From assembly GCA_963732585.1 (NCBI GenBank), contig CAVSZY010000004.1, positions 1,217,397 to 1,281,396 on the forward strand: 64,000 bases of DNA, given 5' to 3'. The position numbers and the translations under genes are program-made. Positions 62,851 to 64,000 of this stretch are shown in pieces. The DNA comes from WLMZ01 sp963732585. Its GTDB lineage: Bacteria; Actinomycetota; Acidimicrobiia; Acidimicrobiales; Ilumatobacteraceae. Under the pieces are notes generated by a model. It did no database searches. It was not told where the DNA came from and saw nothing but the letters and a program-made list of their open reading frames with translations. Each line of letters starts with the position of its first letter. Positions within the stretch are counted from its first letter, which is position 1.

Positions 62851-63809
62851 TCTTGGTGCTGAGCCGATTGGTTCTTGAGGTGCTCCAGGCACGACCGAAC
62901 CACATCTCTGGCGTTCGCCTGCGACAGGACAAGACGGCGCTGCACGGTTGTGACGAACTCCTCGGCCTCGGCGTAGCTGCGGCCGGCAAGCTTGTCAGCG
63001 AGTGTTCTATGCGAGTAGCCCAACTCCAGACCGGTTCGAGTAACCCATCGATCGAGGAACTCGATCAGGCCATCTCTGGTGGAATTCGGGAGTTGAAGGC
63101 GAACTTGGAATCGCCGCCATACGGCTCGGTCGAGTAGCTCCGGATGGTTCGTCGCCACCACCACGATGACGTAGCTCGGTAGACGATCGATCTGCAGAAG
63201 CAGCGACGACACGACGCGCTTGATTTCACCGGTCTCGTGGATGTCGCCGCGTTCTTTGGCGATTGTGTCGAACTCGTCGAAGAACAGGACACATGGCCTG
63301 ACGCGAACTGCGTCGAACAGCGCGTCGAGGCGGCCGGCCGTCTCGCCCAGGTACGAGGTGATCAAACCCTCGTAGCGAGCGACGAGGAACGGCACCATCA
63401 CCTCGGTAGCGATCGCTTCGGCGAGCGAGGTCTTGCCGCTGCCGGGCGGACCGACCAGCAACACTCGATGGCGGGGCTCTAGGCCGTGGGACCGCAGAAG
63501 ATCGTGGCGGTGATGTTCCTCCACGATCTCGGACACAGCCGACCGCACGACCGTCGGCAAGACCAGTTCGTCGAGTCGGCGTTCAGGCTCGGAGTCGAAT
63601 ACGAGACCGGAGCTCGTCGACTTGGTCGTCGGTCCGGCGATTCGCTTCTGGGCGTCGGAGCGCAGTGCCTCGGACAGCTGGGAGGCGAGAACGCCATGCT
63701 GTTTGGCCTGCTCCTCGGCGATGATCGCTTCTGCGGCGCGTCGAAACCCGACCTGGTCGCCCGTCGTCCCCGATCGGACGAGAGACACGAGGAGATCTGA
63801 ACGTGCCAC
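62847..63809 (-). CDS. AAA+ ATPase, IetA-like
   Basis: 320 residues from GTG 63809. Walker A VGPPGSGKTSLAEAIATEV (residues 119-137), Walker B VLFFDEFDTIAKERGD (174-189) and sensor region VVVATNHPELLDRAVWRRF are classical. The N-terminal about 110 residues are helical and likely bind partner or substrate. It precedes and is coupled to the subtilase gene, as in the IetAS defence operon. Longer in-frame extension upstream to 63860 is not favoured. Confidence 0.85.
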   Translation of the reverse strand: MARSDLLVSLVRSGTTGDQVGFRRAAEAIIAEEQAKQHGVLASQLSEALRSDAQKRIAGPTTKSTSSGLVFDSEPERRLDELVLPTVVRSAVSEIVEEHHRHDLLRSHGLEPRHRVLLVGPPGSGKTSLAEAIATEVMVPFLVARYEGLITSYLGETAGRLDALFDAVRVRPCVLFFDEFDTIAKERGDIHETGEIKRVVSSLLLQIDRLPSYVIVVVATNHPELLDRAVWRRFQVRLQLPNSTRDGLIEFLDRWVTRTGLELGYSHRTLADKLAGRSYAEAEEFVTTVQRRLVLSQANARDVVRSCLEHLKNQSAQHQE

Positions 63810-64000
63810 GCTTCTAGTGTGCCACGGTTGATGCCGCCCGAACGCCTTCGGCAGCGGCATTCCGGTGGCGCCGTCGGTAGGGGCGATGGCCGAATCGCTG
63901 GCAATGTCGGAGCCGCCAAGGGTGGAGGGACGCTCGTCAAGGTTCCATCAAGGACAACTTCTCGCGCAGTTTGCAGAATCACTCTTGGTGGTGTCAGCGA
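63810..64000. other. End of window, no gene supported
   Basis: The 190 bases upstream of the ATPase gene hold no recognised coding, RNA or repeat feature; it may contain its promoter. Confidence 0.5.

Noticed and set aside
63479..63982. 167-residue minus-strand open frame at the window end
   Set aside because: Out-of-frame shadow of the AAA ATPase gene; no motif.

Overview
The window is GC-rich bacterial DNA from an actinobacterium. Shared lineage signs are a DUF3263 protein, a LytR_C membrane protein, a CysO-like sulfur carrier, HemQ, a DivIVA-type coiled-coil protein, a UPF0182 protein, a PAC2 protein, fused-type KorA with KorB, and a CIRCE-controlled lone groEL. The mixture and the codon style recall Acidimicrobiia (Ilumatobacter/Microthrix type); that class-level guess is inference. 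No rRNA, CRISPR array or insertion sequence was seen.
1-16.2 kb, housekeeping: the end of a polyamine-type ABC permease pair with a Gfo/Idh/MocA dehydrogenase, a pectinacetylesterase-like lipoprotein, korAB, a TetR regulator, uridine kinase, DUF3263/LytR_C, glycerate kinase, cysO-like, CIRCE-groEL, aquaporin, fdhD, hemQ and a branched-chain-type solute-binding lipoprotein.
16.2-31.4 kb, surface block: two uncharacterised genes, a 918-residue ECF sigma factor that continues through a zinc-finger motif and a membrane helix into a large exported part, a NUDIX hydrolase, a DUF2277 protein, and a 3274-residue LPETG-anchored protein made of SdrD-B-like and DUF11-like repeats with Asp-rich linkers. 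The sigma gene lies beside a perfect 10-bp inverted repeat; the giant gene has a good sigma70-type promoter next to another palindrome.
31.4-48.5 kb: EcsC, PAC2, GNAT, a broken HEAT-repeat gene, a YlbL-type PDZ/Lon-like protease, a DivIVA-like protein, UPF0182, then a glycan-type operon (PssD/PssE glycosyltransferase, two methyltransferases, a radical SAM enzyme, an SDR-DegT fusion), pstB-phoU and a coiled-coil protein.
48.6-64 kb, defence island: it begins at an initiator tRNA gene followed by repeats of part of that tRNA, which looks like an integration scar. It carries a CBASS of the short type II kind (patatin phospholipase, CD-NTase, E2-like protein), a divergent XRE plus ImmA/IrrE pair, a type I restriction-modification operon (hsdM-hsdS-hsdR) with a YgjP-like metallopeptidase, and an IetAS-like AAA ATPase plus subtilisin-like protein whose catalytic Ser position reads Thr.
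Six genes carry single-base frame disruptions, four of them inside the island. They are either assembly errors or real decay and should be checked first.
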